From Amycolatopsis acididurans (lineage in GTDB: Bacteria; Actinomycetota; Actinomycetes; Mycobacteriales; Pseudonocardiaceae): a stretch of DNA of 64,000 nucleotides. The notes beneath the pieces were generated by a model that worked only from the letters and a program-made list of their open reading frames with translations, had not been told where the DNA came from and made no database searches. The first letter of the stretch is position 1. Every line of letters starts with the position of its first letter. This document shows positions 30,122 to 39,477 of the stretch, piece after piece. The position numbers and the translations under genes are program-made. The stretch lies in assembly GCF_012328925.1 (NCBI RefSeq), contig NZ_JAAXLS010000017.1, positions 1-64,000 of the forward strand. The letters are read 5' to 3'.

Positions 30122-32025
30122 CGGGCGACGACCTCCTTCTCGATGATGTCGGTGAAGACGTGCTGGAGTTCTTCGGCCTTGAAGGGCAGGCCGGCGACCT
30201 TGGTGTAGGAGTGGACATCGACGAGGTATTTGGCGCGCAGCAGCCACGCGAGCTGTCCGAGGTTCATCTCCGGCACCACGACCCTGTCGTAGGAGCGCAG
30301 GATGTCGCCCAGGTTCTCGGGCAGCGGGTTGAGGTTGCGCACGTGCGCCTGCGCGATGGGCAGGCCGTCCTTGCGTACCCGGCGGCACGCGGCGCCGATC
30401 GGGCCGAAGGAGGATCCCCAGCCCAGCGCCAGCACGCGGGCCTTGCCGCCGGAGGGGTCGTCCACGACGAGGTCGGGCACCGCGATGTTGTCGATCTTGC
30501 GCTGCCGCAGCCGCACCATGTGGTCGTGGTTGTCGGGGTCGTAGGAGATGTTGCCCTTGCCGTCGGCCTTCTCCAGACCGCCGATGCGGTGCATCAGGCC
30601 GGGCGTGCCGGGCACGGCCCACTCGCGGGCCAGGGTCTCGGGGTCCCGCATGTAGGGCCAGAACTCGCCCGAGCCGTCGGCCGCGTTCGGTTCGGACGCG
30701 AACGTCACGCGCAGGTCCGGCAGGTTCTCCACGTCGGGGATCAGCCACGGCTCGGAGCCGTTGGCGTTCGCCCCGTCGGACAGGATCATCACCGGCGTGC
30801 GGTACTTCAGCGCGATCTCGGTGGCCTCGATCGCCGCGGCGAAACAGTCCGCGGGGGACTGCGGCGCGATGATCGGGATCGGGGACTCGCTGTTGCGGCC
30901 GTACATCGCCTGCAGCAGGTCGGCCTGCTCGGTCTTGGTCGGCAGACCCGTCGAAGGGCCACCGCGCTGCACGTCGATCACGATCAGCGGCAGCTCCAGC
31001 ATCACACCCAGGCCGATCGTCTCGCTCTTGAGCGCGATACCGGGGCCCGAGGTGGAGGTGACTCCGAGCGAGCCGCCGTAGGAGGCGCCCAGCGCGGCAC
31101 CGATACCGGCGATCTCGTCCTCGGCCTGGAACGTGATCACGCCGTAGTTCTTGTGCTTGGACAGCTCGTGCAGGATGTCCGAGGCCGGGGTGATCGGGTA
31201 GGTGCCCAGCAGCACCTGCAGCCCGGACTGCTGCCCGGCCGCCACGATGCCGTAGGCCAGGGCGGTGTTGCCGGTGATCTGCCGGTAGGTGCCCGGCGCC
31301 AGCTTCGCGGGGGCGACCTCGAACGTCGTCACGAACGACTCGGTGGTCTCGCCGTAGTTCCAGCCCGCCCGGAAGGCCAGGATGTTCGCCTCGGCGATGT
31401 CCGGCTTCTTCGCGAACTTCTCCCGCAGGAACTGCTCGGTGCCCTCGGTCGGCCGGTGATACATCCACGACAGCAGACCGAGCGCGAACATGTTCTTGCA
31501 GCGCTCGGCGTCCTTCTTGCCCAGCCCCGTGTCCGCCAGCGCACCCTGGGTCAGCGTCGACATCGCGACCTCGTGCACCTGGTACGCCGACAGCGAATCG
31601 TCTTCCAGCGGGTTGGCGTCGTAGCCGACCTTGGTCAGGTTCCGCTTGCTGAACTCGTCGGTGTTGACGATCAGCGTGCCCTGCGGCGGCAGATCGGCGA
31701 TGTTGGCCTTCAACGCGGCCGGGTTCATCGCCACCAGCACATCCGGCCGGTCACCGGGAGTCAGGATGTCGTAGTCGGCGAAATGCACCTGGAACGAGGA
31801 GACACCGGGGATGGTGCCCTGCGGGGCGCGGATCTCGGCCGGGTAGTTCGGCAAGGTCGCCAGGTCGTTCCCGAACGCCGCGGCTTCCGACGTGAAACGG
31901 TCACCGGTCAACTGCATACCGTCACCGGAGTCACCCGCGAACCGGATGACCACCCGGTCGAGCTTGGAGATCTCGGTGGCCCGGGTGGCCGACAACGCAC
32001 CGTTGCCGTTGGCACTCGTGCTCAT
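30118..32025 (-). CDS. korA: 2-oxoglutarate:ferredoxin oxidoreductase, alpha subunit
   Basis: A 635-residue fused gamma-alpha subunit. The N-terminal gamma domain (about residues 25-210) begins VVIRFAGDSGDGMQLTGDRF. The alpha part starts near 230 with ITGNTALAYGIVAAGQQSGL and includes YPITPASDILHELSKH, FQAEDEIAGIGAALGASYGG and VIDVQRGGPSTGLPTKTEQADLL in halves around 300-370. Together with korB it replaces or supplements the E1-E2-E3 2-oxoglutarate dehydrogenase in the TCA cycle. It is transcribed leftward from a 150-bp region that includes a palindrome at 32153-32172. Confidence 0.95.
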   Translation of the reverse strand: MSTSANGNGALSATRATEISKLDRVVIRFAGDSGDGMQLTGDRFTSEAAAFGNDLATLPNYPAEIRAPQGTIPGVSSFQVHFADYDILTPGDRPDVLVAMNPAALKANIADLPPQGTLIVNTDEFSKRNLTKVGYDANPLEDDSLSAYQVHEVAMSTLTQGALADTGLGKKDAERCKNMFALGLLSWMYHRPTEGTEQFLREKFAKKPDIAEANILAFRAGWNYGETTESFVTTFEVAPAKLAPGTYRQITGNTALAYGIVAAGQQSGLQVLLGTYPITPASDILHELSKHKNYGVITFQAEDEIAGIGAALGASYGGSLGVTSTSGPGIALKSETIGLGVMLELPLIVIDVQRGGPSTGLPTKTEQADLLQAMYGRNSESPIPIIAPQSPADCFAAAIEATEIALKYRTPVMILSDGANANGSEPWLIPDVENLPDLRVTFASEPNAADGSGEFWPYMRDPETLAREWAVPGTPGLMHRIGGLEKADGKGNISYDPDNHDHMVRLRQRKIDNIAVPDLVVDDPSGGKARVLALGWGSSFGPIGAACRRVRKDGLPIAQAHVRNLNPLPENLGDILRSYDRVVVPEMNLGQLAWLLRAKYLVDVHSYTKVAGLPFKAEELQHVFTDIIEKEVVAR

Positions 32026-32152
32026 AGGTCAGGGAATCCCTCTCTCCCGACTGACTGTGTCCCCATCGACACTCGTTGCGCCGGGCGCACTTCCGCCGAT
32101 AGCTCCACCTTACTTCGCCTTTGAAGCCCGCGGATTGCGGTGTGATCCGGCT

Positions 32153-32172
32153 TACCCGTTACTAACGGTAAT
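32153..32172. promoter_or_regulatory. palindromic operator-like site upstream of korA
   Basis: TTACCCGTTACTAACGGTAA contains the perfect 13-bp palindrome CCGTTACTAACGG (32157-32169) plus outer TTACC/GGTAA arms offset by one base. It lies between the crotonase stop and the korA start, 128 bp from the latter. The form suits a TetR-family operator. Confidence 0.4.
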
Positions 32173-32174
32173 GG

Positions 32175-32951
32175 TTACTTTCTGCGCTTGATCGTCGCCT
32201 GCATGGCAGCGAGCCGCCGCTCGAACTCGGCCGAATTCAGTGACTCGAGCTGGGGCACGATTTCAGTGTCCACTGCGTCAAGATGCTCGGCCAGAGGCAT
32301 GGTCAGCCGCATGGAACGCTTGGTCGCGAGCACGACTTCCCTCGGCGCGTCGGCCGCGGGCCTGGCCAGTTCGAGGGCTGCCGATAGTAACTCTTCGTGA
32401 GTTCCATCGACTGTCCGCATAGTGAGACCGGCTTCCAGCGCGCCTTGCGCGTCCAGCGATTGACCGAAGAGCGCCATCGCCCGCGCGCGCTGCGGCCCGA
32501 CCGCTCGCTGCAGCATCCAGGTGAACCCTCCACCGGGGTGGAGGCCGAGTTCCAGGAATCGGGGAATGAACTTGGCGCGGGGTCCGGCGATGCGCACGTC
32601 GGCGGCGAGCGCGAGGTTCATCCCGGCCCCGACGGCGGCACCGCCGACCGCGGCGATGGTCGGCAGCGTGGACTGGGCGACGGCGAGGAAACCCGAGTAG
32701 ACCGCGCGCAGTCCCTCCTCCCGCGCTTCACCGAGCGCGGTGAGGTCCGCGCCGGCGCAGAACGCGGGCGGGGTGCCGGTGACGATCAGCGCGTGCACGT
32801 CCCGGTCCGCCTCGGCGTCGGCGACCGCCTGCTCGAGGTCGGCGGACAACGGGAGAGTGAGCGAGTTTCGCCGGTCCGGGGCGTCGACGGTGATGACGGC
32901 GACCTTGCCCACGCGTTCGGCCAGAATCCGTTCGGTCATGCCGAACATCAT
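32175..32951 (-). CDS. enoyl-CoA hydratase/isomerase (crotonase) family protein
   Basis: A 258-residue crotonase-fold protein. The oxyanion-hole segments are [20 protein letters not shown] and [20 protein letters not shown]. The two glutamates that catalyse hydration in classical enoyl-CoA hydratase are not at their usual places: the first position reads Asn in [11 protein letters not shown] and the second Arg in [14 protein letters not shown]. It is therefore more likely an isomerase, hydrolase-like or other crotonase. The ATGATG at 32951 and 32948 overlaps the Lrp stop, favouring a coupled start; the ATG at 32939 is the other candidate. Confidence 0.85.
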   Translation of the reverse strand: MMFGMTERILAERVGKVAVITVDAPDRRNSLTLPLSADLEQAVADAEADRDVHALIVTGTPPAFCAGADLTALGEAREEGLRAVYSGFLAVAQSTLPTIAAVGGAAVGAGMNLALAADVRIAGPRAKFIPRFLELGLHPGGGFTWMLQRAVGPQRARAMALFGQSLDAQGALEAGLTMRTVDGTHEELLSAALELARPAADAPREVVLATKRSMRLTMPLAEHLDAVDTEIVPQLESLNSAEFERRLAAMQATIKRRK

Positions 32952-33400
32952 GTCCCCGGCGTCGGCGGCCGCTCCAGCAGCCTCGACAGCACGACCGTCG
33001 AGACGGTCCGGTCGACGATGTCCAGCCCGCGCAGGCGCTCCAAGGCGGTCTCCAGCTGGTGGATGTCGGCGGCCCGCAGGTGCACGATCGCGTCGGCCGC
33101 ACCGGTGACCGTGTAGGCGGCGACGACCTCGGGCAGCGGTTCGAGGCGGGCGCGGATGCGGGTGGGCGGCACGTTGCCGCGGCAGTGCACCTCGATGAAC
33201 GCCTCGGTGCCCCAGCCGAGCGCCTCCGGATCGACGACCGCGGTGAACCCGCGCAGCACGCCGGTTTCGAGCAGCCGGTCGACGCGCCGTTTCACGGCGG
33301 GTGCGGACAGCCCGACGATCTTGCCGATATCGGCGTAGCTGGCCCGCGCGTTGGCGACCAGGCACGAAACGATTCGCTGATCTATCGAGTTCACACGCAA
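32948..33400 (-). CDS. Lrp/AsnC family transcriptional regulator
   Basis: A 150-residue regulator. The N-terminal helix-turn-helix is [20 protein letters not shown] then [20 protein letters not shown]. The C-terminal RAM/ligand-binding domain includes [20 protein letters not shown] and [20 protein letters not shown]. Such regulators respond to amino acids. Its divergent position next to a dimethylargininase gene suggests control of arginine-derivative breakdown. The start may be the ATG at 33400 or the GTG at 33394. It overlaps the downstream crotonase gene. Confidence 0.92.
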   Translation of the reverse strand: MRVNSIDQRIVSCLVANARASYADIGKIVGLSAPAVKRRVDRLLETGVLRGFTAVVDPEALGWGTEAFIEVHCRGNVPPTRIRARLEPLPEVVAAYTVTGAADAIVHLRAADIHQLETALERLRGLDIVDRTVSTVVLSRLLERPPTPGT

Positions 33401-33467
33401 TGTTTAGCAGGTATATCCGCAATGGAGCGTGATTGTGTGTCGCTGAATCGAGCCATACCGTGAAGAC

Positions 33468-34298
33468 ATGACACCCCGGGTGCCGCTCGTCCGCCGCTAT
33501 CTGATGTGCCCCCCGCGTCACTTCGCCGTCGAGTACGCCATCAACCCGTGGATGGACCCGTCGAAACCGGTCGACGCGGGCCGCGCCATGGCACAGTGGG
33601 CCGAGTTGCGCGACACGTATCGCCGTCTCGGGCACACGGTGGAGGAGATCGCGCCTCAGCCGGGGCTGCCGGACATGGTGTTCGCGGCGAATTCCGGCAC
33701 GGTGATCGACGGGCGGGTGCTGGGCGCCCGGTTCCGGGCCGCGGAGCGGGCGGCGGAGGCCGAGCACTTCCGGCGCTGGTTCGTCGAGCACGGGTACCGC
33801 GATGTGACGATGCCGTCGCGGATCAACGAGGCCGAGGGCGATTTCGCGTGGACGGGGCGGCTGCTGCTCGCCGGCACGGGATTCCGCACGGATCCGGCGG
33901 CGCATGCCGAGGCGCAGGAGGTGCTCGGCGTTCCGGTGCTGTCGCTGCGGCTGGTCGAGCCGCGCTACTACCACCTCGACACGGCCTTGTTCGTGCTCAG
34001 CGAGGCCACCGAGAGCGCGCCGGCGCAGATCGCGTACTACCCGGAGGCGTTCTCGGCGGGTTCGCGGCGGGTGCTGGCCCGGCTGTTCGCGGACGCGGTG
34101 CCCGCCGACGCCGCGGACGCGGAGTGCTTCGGGCTCAACGGCGTCTCGGACGGGCGCAACGTGGTCCTGCCGCTGGAGGCGACGGCGCTCGCGTCGCGGC
34201 TCGCCGACCGGGGGTACGAGCCGGTGCTGGTCGACATCTCCGAACTGCGCAAGGCCGGCGGCGGGCCCAAGTGCTGCACGCTGGAGATCCGCAAGTAG
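33468..34298 (+). CDS. ddaH: dimethylargininase (N(G),N(G)-dimethylarginine dimethylaminohydrolase)
   Basis: A 276-residue amidinotransferase-fold hydrolase that converts methylated arginines to citrulline and methylamines. It has the substrate-binding [29 protein letters not shown] with the acidic catalytic residue, [11 protein letters not shown] with the catalytic His, and [13 protein letters not shown] with the nucleophilic Cys at the C-terminus (C269 or C270). In many actinobacteria it is followed by ornithine aminotransferase; here it stands alone and the next genes belong to the exopolysaccharide locus. It is transcribed divergently from the Lrp gene across a 67-bp intergenic region that probably holds an Lrp site. 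Confidence 0.9.
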   Translation: MTPRVPLVRRYLMCPPRHFAVEYAINPWMDPSKPVDAGRAMAQWAELRDTYRRLGHTVEEIAPQPGLPDMVFAANSGTVIDGRVLGARFRAAERAAEAEHFRRWFVEHGYRDVTMPSRINEAEGDFAWTGRLLLAGTGFRTDPAAHAEAQEVLGVPVLSLRLVEPRYYHLDTALFVLSEATESAPAQIAYYPEAFSAGSRRVLARLFADAVPADAADAECFGLNGVSDGRNVVLPLEATALASRLADRGYEPVLVDISELRKAGGGPKCCTLEIRK

Positions 34299-34360
34299 GC
34301 CACCCGTCGATCATCCGGCGTAGCACGAACTGGAGGCGCGCGAGTATACCGGCAGCAAGA

Positions 34361-34375
34361 TCGGCCAATGGCCGA
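34361..34375. other. inverted repeat in the ddaH-exopolysaccharide gap
   Basis: TCGGCC-AAT-GGCCGA is a perfect 6+3+6 inverted repeat in the 231-bp gap between ddaH and the exopolysaccharide locus. It may end ddaH or regulate the following operon, whose promoter must lie downstream of it. No clear -10/-35 pair is visible. Confidence 0.3.
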
Positions 34376-34529
34376 CCGCTTACTTGCCTGCCCCGGTAAG
34401 GTCTGGCGCGCGATGTTGCATTTCAGAATCGGTGGTAGGCGCCAGTGCCGGGCTTTGTAACAACACTCCGGTGGGCCCCGAATCACGTGTGTACGCCCGC
34501 CGTGTTCGCGAAGCCTGGGAGCCCAGTCA

Positions 34530-35768
34530 ATGACCACTTGCCGACTCTGCGGTTCGACGAGCATGGAGAGCGTCGTCGATCTGGGCGCGACGCCGCCGTG
34601 TGAGCGCTTTCTCACCGCGGAGCAGCTCAACGAGCCGGAGACGACCTACCCGCTGCACCTCGAGGTCTGTACCGATTGCTGGCTCGCGCAGATCCCGCCG
34701 CTGATCACGCCCGAGGACACGTTCACGGAGTACGCCTACTTCTCGTCGTTCTCCGAGTCGTGGGTGGAGCACGCGCGCCAGTTCGTGCGAACCGCCACCG
34801 AGCGGCTCGGGCTCGATGAGAAGTCCTTTGTCGTGGAGGTGGCCAGCAACGACGGTTATCTGCTTCAACACGTTGTGGCGCAACAGATCCGCTGCCTCGG
34901 TATCGAACCGTCGGTCAACGTGGGCCAGGCCGCGAGGGACAAGGGCGTGCCGACGCACACCGCGTTCCTGAGCCAGGAGACGGGTGAGGCAGTCCGCGCC
35001 GAGCACGGTCCCGCGAACCTCGTGGTGGCCAACAACGTCTACGCGCACATCCCCGACGTGATCGGCTTCACGCGTGGCCTGCGCGCGCTCGTGGCCGACG
35101 ACGGCTGGGTCGCGATCGAGGTCCAGCACCTGCTGACGCTGATCCAGAAGATCCAGTACGACACGATCTACCACGAACATTTCCAGTACTACACGGTCGA
35201 ATCCGCCCGGCGTGCGCTGGCCACCGGCGGCCTGTCCCTTGTGGACGTGGAACTGCTGCCGACGCACGGCGGCTCCATCCGGCTTTGGGCGCAGCCGGTC
35301 GAGATCGCGGGGGAGCCGAGCCAGGCGATGACCGACGTGCTGGCCGCGGAGAAGGCAGCCGGCCTGCACGAACTCTCCGGCTACACCGAATTCGCCGCGA
35401 ATGTGGCCCGTGTCCGCCGGGACCTGCTGCGGTTCCTCATCGACGCGGCCGACGAAGGCAAGACCGTCGTCGGCTACGGCGCGCCGGGCAAGGGCAACAC
35501 GCTGCTCAACCACTGCGGCATCCGGCCGGACCTGCTCGCCTACACGGTCGACCGCAACCCCTACAAGCACGGCCGGTTCACCCCCGGCACCCGAATCCCC
35601 ATCCTGCCGCCGGAACGCATCGCCGCGGACCGGCCCGACTATGTCCTGGTCCTGCCGTGGAACCTCAGGACCGAACTGACCGCGCAACTGTCCTATGTGG
35701 AGGAGTGGGGCGGCAAGCTGGTCTTCCCCATTCCGCGCCTGGAAATCGTCGAGGTGAAGTCGTCGTGA
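34530..35768 (+). CDS. NDP-sugar C-methyltransferase (class I SAM-dependent)
   Basis: A 412-residue protein of the NovU/TylC3-type sugar C-methyltransferases. It has an N-terminal zinc-binding motif CRLCGS then CTDCWLAQ (residues 4-53), a central SAM domain with VVEVASNDGYLLQHV and IYHEHFQYYTVESA, and a C-terminal domain with VVGYGAPGKGNTLLNHCGI and LPWNLRTELTAQL. These enzymes add a branch methyl to a keto-sugar nucleotide, typically at C-3. It is the first gene of the rightward exopolysaccharide unit. Its stop overlaps the next start as GTGA. Confidence 0.9.
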   Translation: MTTCRLCGSTSMESVVDLGATPPCERFLTAEQLNEPETTYPLHLEVCTDCWLAQIPPLITPEDTFTEYAYFSSFSESWVEHARQFVRTATERLGLDEKSFVVEVASNDGYLLQHVVAQQIRCLGIEPSVNVGQAARDKGVPTHTAFLSQETGEAVRAEHGPANLVVANNVYAHIPDVIGFTRGLRALVADDGWVAIEVQHLLTLIQKIQYDTIYHEHFQYYTVESARRALATGGLSLVDVELLPTHGGSIRLWAQPVEIAGEPSQAMTDVLAAEKAAGLHELSGYTEFAANVARVRRDLLRFLIDAADEGKTVVGYGAPGKGNTLLNHCGIRPDLLAYTVDRNPYKHGRFTPGTRIPILPPERIAADRPDYVLVLPWNLRTELTAQLSYVEEWGGKLVFPIPRLEIVEVKSS

Positions 35769-36550
35769 AAGTCGTCCTGTTCTGCGGGGGCTACGGAATG
35801 CGGATGCGCAACGGCACCGCTTCGGATGTGCCCAAGCCGATGGCCATGGTCGGGCCGAGGCCGCTCATCTGGCACGTGATGCGCTACTACGCGCACTTCG
35901 GCCACACCGAGTTCGTGCTCTGCCTCGGCTACGGGGCGCACCACATCAAGGACTTCTTTCTCAACTACGAAGAGACCACGTCCAACGATTTCGTGCTGCG
36001 CGGCGGGAAACCGCAGCTGCTGTCCACCGACATCGCGGACTGGACGATCTCCTTCGTCAACACCGGCATCGAATCGCCGATCGGGGAGCGGCTGCGCCGG
36101 GTGCGCGAGCACCTCGACGGTGACGAGATGTTCCTCGCCAACTACGCCGACGTGCTCACCGACGCGCCGCTGCCGGAGATGATCGACCGGTTCGTCGCCT
36201 CCGACGCGGGTGCGTCGATGATGGTCGTGCCGCCGCAGTCGTCGTTCCACTGCGTCGAAATGGACGAGGGCGGGCTCGTCGGCTCGATCACGGCGGTCAG
36301 CGAGATGCCGCTGTGGGAGAACGGCGGGTACTTCGTGCTGCGCCAGGACGTCTTCGACCACATCCCGGAAAACGGCGATCTCGTCGCGGACGGGTGTGCC
36401 GAACTGGCCAAGCGTGGCAGGTTGCTGGCCTATCCCTACCGCGGTTTCTGGAAGCCGACCGATACGGTCAAGGAACGCGCCGCGCTGGACGAGGCCTACA
36501 CCAGGGGCGAGCGCCCGTGGGCGTTGTGGGAGCGGGAACGAGTCGCGTGA
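35765..36550 (+). CDS. glucose-1-phosphate cytidylyltransferase-like enzyme
   Basis: A 261-residue nucleotidyltransferase that would activate hexose-1-phosphate with CTP. The N-terminal KVVLFCGGYGMRMRNG is the nucleotide-binding signature, here with the CGG-GMRMR form typical of RfbF, followed by DVPKPMAMVGPRPLIWHVM, FLANYADVLTDAPL and the C-terminal GFWKPTDTVKERAALDEAY. The GTG at 35765 overlaps the upstream stop. No CDP-glucose 4,6-dehydratase is recognisable nearby, unless the SDR gene two places downstream does that job. Confidence 0.88.
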   Translation: MKVVLFCGGYGMRMRNGTASDVPKPMAMVGPRPLIWHVMRYYAHFGHTEFVLCLGYGAHHIKDFFLNYEETTSNDFVLRGGKPQLLSTDIADWTISFVNTGIESPIGERLRRVREHLDGDEMFLANYADVLTDAPLPEMIDRFVASDAGASMMVVPPQSSFHCVEMDEGGLVGSITAVSEMPLWENGGYFVLRQDVFDHIPENGDLVADGCAELAKRGRLLAYPYRGFWKPTDTVKERAALDEAYTRGERPWALWERERVA

Positions 36551-37194
36551 TCCGGCTGGGGGGAAACCGGATCGACCGGGTGGTGGCGCTGGGCGCCCAT
36601 TGCGACGACATCGCGATCGGTGCGGGCGGCACGCTGCTGTCGATCTGCGCGGCACGGCCGGGCGTGCGAGTGGACGCGCTGGTTCTTTCCGGCGGTGGCA
36701 GCGAGCGCGAGGAGGAGGAACGCGCCGCGCTCGATGCCTTCACCCCGAACGCGGGGCTGTCGGTGACGGTGCTGAAGATGCCGGACGGCAGGCTGCCCGC
36801 GCACTGGGACGAGGCCAAGTCCGCGCTGGAGGAACTGCGCGGGCGCACCGATCCCGATCTCATCCTCGCGCCCCGCACCGATGATCTGCATCAGGACCAT
36901 CGCGGCCTGGCCAAGCTCGTGCCCACGGCGTTCCGCGATCACCTCGTACTGGGTTACGAGATCGTGAAATGGGACGGCGATCTCGGGCGCCCGAACGCCT
37001 ACCAGCCGCTGTCACGTGAAATCGCGGAAAAAAAGGTCGAACTGCTGCAACAACACTACGCCTCGCAGCGACATCGTCCTTGGTACGACAAGGAAGCCTT
37101 CCTCGGTCTCGCTCGCATCCGCGGGATCGAATGCAGCTCGCGCTACGCGGAAGGGTTCTTCGTGAACAAGATGATTTTGGGCCTGGAGGGCTGA
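36547..37194 (+). CDS. PIG-L/LmbE family deacetylase
   Basis: A 215-residue zinc-dependent N-acetyl-sugar deacetylase of the LmbE fold. The metal motif is GAHCDDIAIGAGGT (A-H-x-D-D), and the second site is DDLHQDHRGLAKLVPTAF (H-x-x-H). Related enzymes remove N-acetyl groups from GlcNAc-inositol or from NDP-sugars. The tight operon position, GTGA-coupled to the cytidylyltransferase and 3 nt before the epimerase, points to a nucleotide-sugar substrate in the unusual-sugar pathway. Confidence 0.88.
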   Translation: MIRLGGNRIDRVVALGAHCDDIAIGAGGTLLSICAARPGVRVDALVLSGGGSEREEEERAALDAFTPNAGLSVTVLKMPDGRLPAHWDEAKSALEELRGRTDPDLILAPRTDDLHQDHRGLAKLVPTAFRDHLVLGYEIVKWDGDLGRPNAYQPLSREIAEKKVELLQQHYASQRHRPWYDKEAFLGLARIRGIECSSRYAEGFFVNKMILGLEG

Positions 37195-37197
37195 GCC

Positions 37198-38220
37198 ATG
37201 CGAGTGCTGCTGACAGGGCACAAGGGTTACCTGGGCACCGTGATGGCTCCGCTGCTGACGGAGGCCGGGCATCAGGTCGTCGGCCTCGACTCGGGGCTGT
37301 TCGAGCCGTGTGTGCTCGGTCCGGTGCCGGCCGATCCCGCCGGGCACACGGTCGACCTGCGCGACGTCACGCACCAGCAGGTGTCCGATGTGGACGCCGT
37401 CATTCACCTGGCCGCGCTGTCCAACGACCCGCTCGGCGCGCTCGCGCCGGAGCTAACCTACGACATCAACCACCGTGCCGCTGTCCGGCTTGCCCGGCTC
37501 GCCAGGGACGCGGGCGTGCAGCGCTTTCTCTACGCCTCCACGTGCTCGGTCTACGGCGCCTCCGGGGGCAGCGGGCTGGTGAACGAGGACGCGCCGCTGC
37601 GGCCGGTCACCCCGTACGCGGAGTCGAAGGTCCGGGTCGAGGACGACCTGCACGAGCTGGCCGACGCCGATTTCACGCCGGTCTACCTGCGCAACGCCAC
37701 CGCGTTCGGCTACTCGCCGCGGCTGCGCGCGGACATCGTGCTGAACAACCTGGTCGGCCACGCGGTCCTCTCCGGTGAGGTGCTGGTGCTCTCCGACGGC
37801 ACGCCGTGGCGGCCGCTGGTGCACGCCCGCGACATCGCGCAGGCCTTCGCCGCCGCGCTCGTCGCGCCGAAGGAAGCCGTGCACGACAGGGCGTTCAACA
37901 TCGGCACCGAGCGCAACAACGTGACCGTCGCGGAGATCGCCGAACAGGTCGTCGAGGCGGTGCCGGGCTCGCGGCTCGTCATCACCGGTGAGGCCGGGGC
38001 CGACCCGCGTTCCTACCGGGTCGATTTCTCCCGTTTCCGCGAGGCGATTCCCGGCTTCGCGTGCGAGTGGAGTGTGAAGGACGGCGCGATCGAGCTGGTC
38101 GACGCCTACCAGCGGTACGGGCTGACCACGGCGGACTTCGAGAAGAAGTTCACCCGGCTGGCCTGGTTGCGCGAGCGCCGCGAAGCCGGCGCCGTCGACG
38201 AGACGTTGCGGCACGCATGA
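37198..38220 (+). CDS. NAD-dependent epimerase/dehydratase (extended SDR)
   Basis: A 340-residue extended short-chain dehydrogenase acting on a nucleotide sugar. The NAD site is [13 protein letters not shown] (G-x-x-G-x-x-G), and the catalytic residues are in [13 protein letters not shown] and PVTPYAESK (Y-x-x-x-K). Substrate-domain features include [20 protein letters not shown]. The exact step (epimerisation, 4,6-dehydration or reduction) cannot be told from sequence. It belongs to the C-methyl/CDP-sugar gene set, and its stop is overlapped by the next ATG. Confidence 0.87.
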   Translation: MRVLLTGHKGYLGTVMAPLLTEAGHQVVGLDSGLFEPCVLGPVPADPAGHTVDLRDVTHQQVSDVDAVIHLAALSNDPLGALAPELTYDINHRAAVRLARLARDAGVQRFLYASTCSVYGASGGSGLVNEDAPLRPVTPYAESKVRVEDDLHELADADFTPVYLRNATAFGYSPRLRADIVLNNLVGHAVLSGEVLVLSDGTPWRPLVHARDIAQAFAAALVAPKEAVHDRAFNIGTERNNVTVAEIAEQVVEAVPGSRLVITGEAGADPRSYRVDFSRFREAIPGFACEWSVKDGAIELVDAYQRYGLTTADFEKKFTRLAWLRERREAGAVDETLRHA

Positions 38221-39473
38221 ACGGCGCCCAGATGCACGCTCTGGTGGAGCGTCTGTACCCGTTGTGCCGCAGCATCACCGGCAACGGGGTCCGCCGCACG
38301 CTGGAGATCGTCGGCGAGCACATCCCGCTGGAGATCTTCGAGGTGCCCACGGGCACCGAGGTCTTCGACTGGACGGTGCCGCAGGAGTGGAACATCCGCG
38401 ACGCCTACATCGCCGACGCCTCCGGCAACCGGGTGGTGGACTTCCAGCAGTTGAACCTGCACGTGGTCGGCTACAGCACCCCGGTGTCGGCGAGGATGAC
38501 GCTGGAGGAGCTGCGGCCGCATCTGCACACATTGCCCGAACACCCGTCCTGGGTGCCCTACCGCACCAGCTACTACGCGCCGAACTGGGGTTTCTGCCTC
38601 GCGCAGGACACCCTCGACGCGATGCCCGACGGCGAGTACGAGGTGTGCATCGACTCCACTGTGGAGGATGGCTCGCTGACTTACGCCGAGCACGTGGTGC
38701 CGGGCCAGGTCACCGACGAGGTGATCATCTCCTGCCACACCTGCCATCCGTCGCTGGCCAACGACAACCTGGCAGGCATCGCGGTCGCGGTGGCACTCGC
38801 CCAGTCGCTGGACAACCCGTACTACACGTACCGGTTCCTGTTCATGCCGGGCACGATCGGCGCGATCACCTGGCTCGCGCGCAACCACGAGCGCATCGGC
38901 AAGGTCAAGCACGGTCTGGTGCTCGCGTGCGCCGGTGACCGGGGACAGCTGACGTACAAGAAGAGCCGCCGCGGGGACGCCGACATCGACCGCGTGCTGC
39001 GGTACGTGCTCCGCGAGCGGCAGCACAAGGTCGTCGATTTCTCGCCGTACGGCTACGACGAGCGGCAGTTCTGCTCGCCCGGCTTCAACCTCGGCGTCGG
39101 TTCACTGTGCCGCACGCAGTACGCGGGCTACCCCGAGTACCACACCTCGGCCGACAACCCGGATTTCGTTTCGCCGCAAGCGATGGAGGACACGCTGGCC
39201 GTCTGCCGGGAAGCGTTTTCCGTGCTCGACCGCGACCGGCGTTACGTCAACCTGAGCCCGTACGGCGAACCACAGCTGGGCAAGCGCGGACTCTACGACT
39301 CGCTCGGCGGGCGCAGCGACGCCAAGGAAACCCAGATGGCGATGCTGTGGGTGCTCAACTTCTCCGACGGCGAGCACAGCCTGCTCGACATCGCGCAGCG
39401 TTCCGGACTGCCCTTCGACAGCGTCGCGGCGGCGGCACGGGCCTTACAGGGCGCGTCCCTGATCAAGGAGTGA
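38217..39473 (+). CDS. DUF4910 (M28-like peptidase-fold) polysaccharide-locus protein
   Basis: A 418-residue protein. The N-terminal half contains a DUF2172-type segment, the metal-site-like [20 protein letters not shown] of aminopeptidase-fold proteins, and [20 protein letters not shown]. The C-terminal 90 residues form a winged-helix-like module ([20 protein letters not shown]). DUF4910 proteins occur almost only inside polysaccharide loci of distant bacteria, and their reaction is unknown. A role in deacylating or amide-bond remodelling of an amino sugar is speculation. ATGA-coupled to the epimerase gene; the flippase follows after 4 nt. Confidence 0.82.
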   Translation: MNGAQMHALVERLYPLCRSITGNGVRRTLEIVGEHIPLEIFEVPTGTEVFDWTVPQEWNIRDAYIADASGNRVVDFQQLNLHVVGYSTPVSARMTLEELRPHLHTLPEHPSWVPYRTSYYAPNWGFCLAQDTLDAMPDGEYEVCIDSTVEDGSLTYAEHVVPGQVTDEVIISCHTCHPSLANDNLAGIAVAVALAQSLDNPYYTYRFLFMPGTIGAITWLARNHERIGKVKHGLVLACAGDRGQLTYKKSRRGDADIDRVLRYVLRERQHKVVDFSPYGYDERQFCSPGFNLGVGSLCRTQYAGYPEYHTSADNPDFVSPQAMEDTLAVCREAFSVLDRDRRYVNLSPYGEPQLGKRGLYDSLGGRSDAKETQMAMLWVLNFSDGEHSLLDIAQRSGLPFDSVAAAARALQGASLIKE

Positions 39474-39477
39474 GGTC

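Noticed and set aside
35765-36550. RmlA-type dTDP-glucose synthase for the rhamnose pathway
   Set aside because: The N-terminal signature CGGYGMRMRNG and C-terminal pattern match glucose-1-phosphate cytidylyltransferases better, and rmlB and rmlD are missing from the locus.
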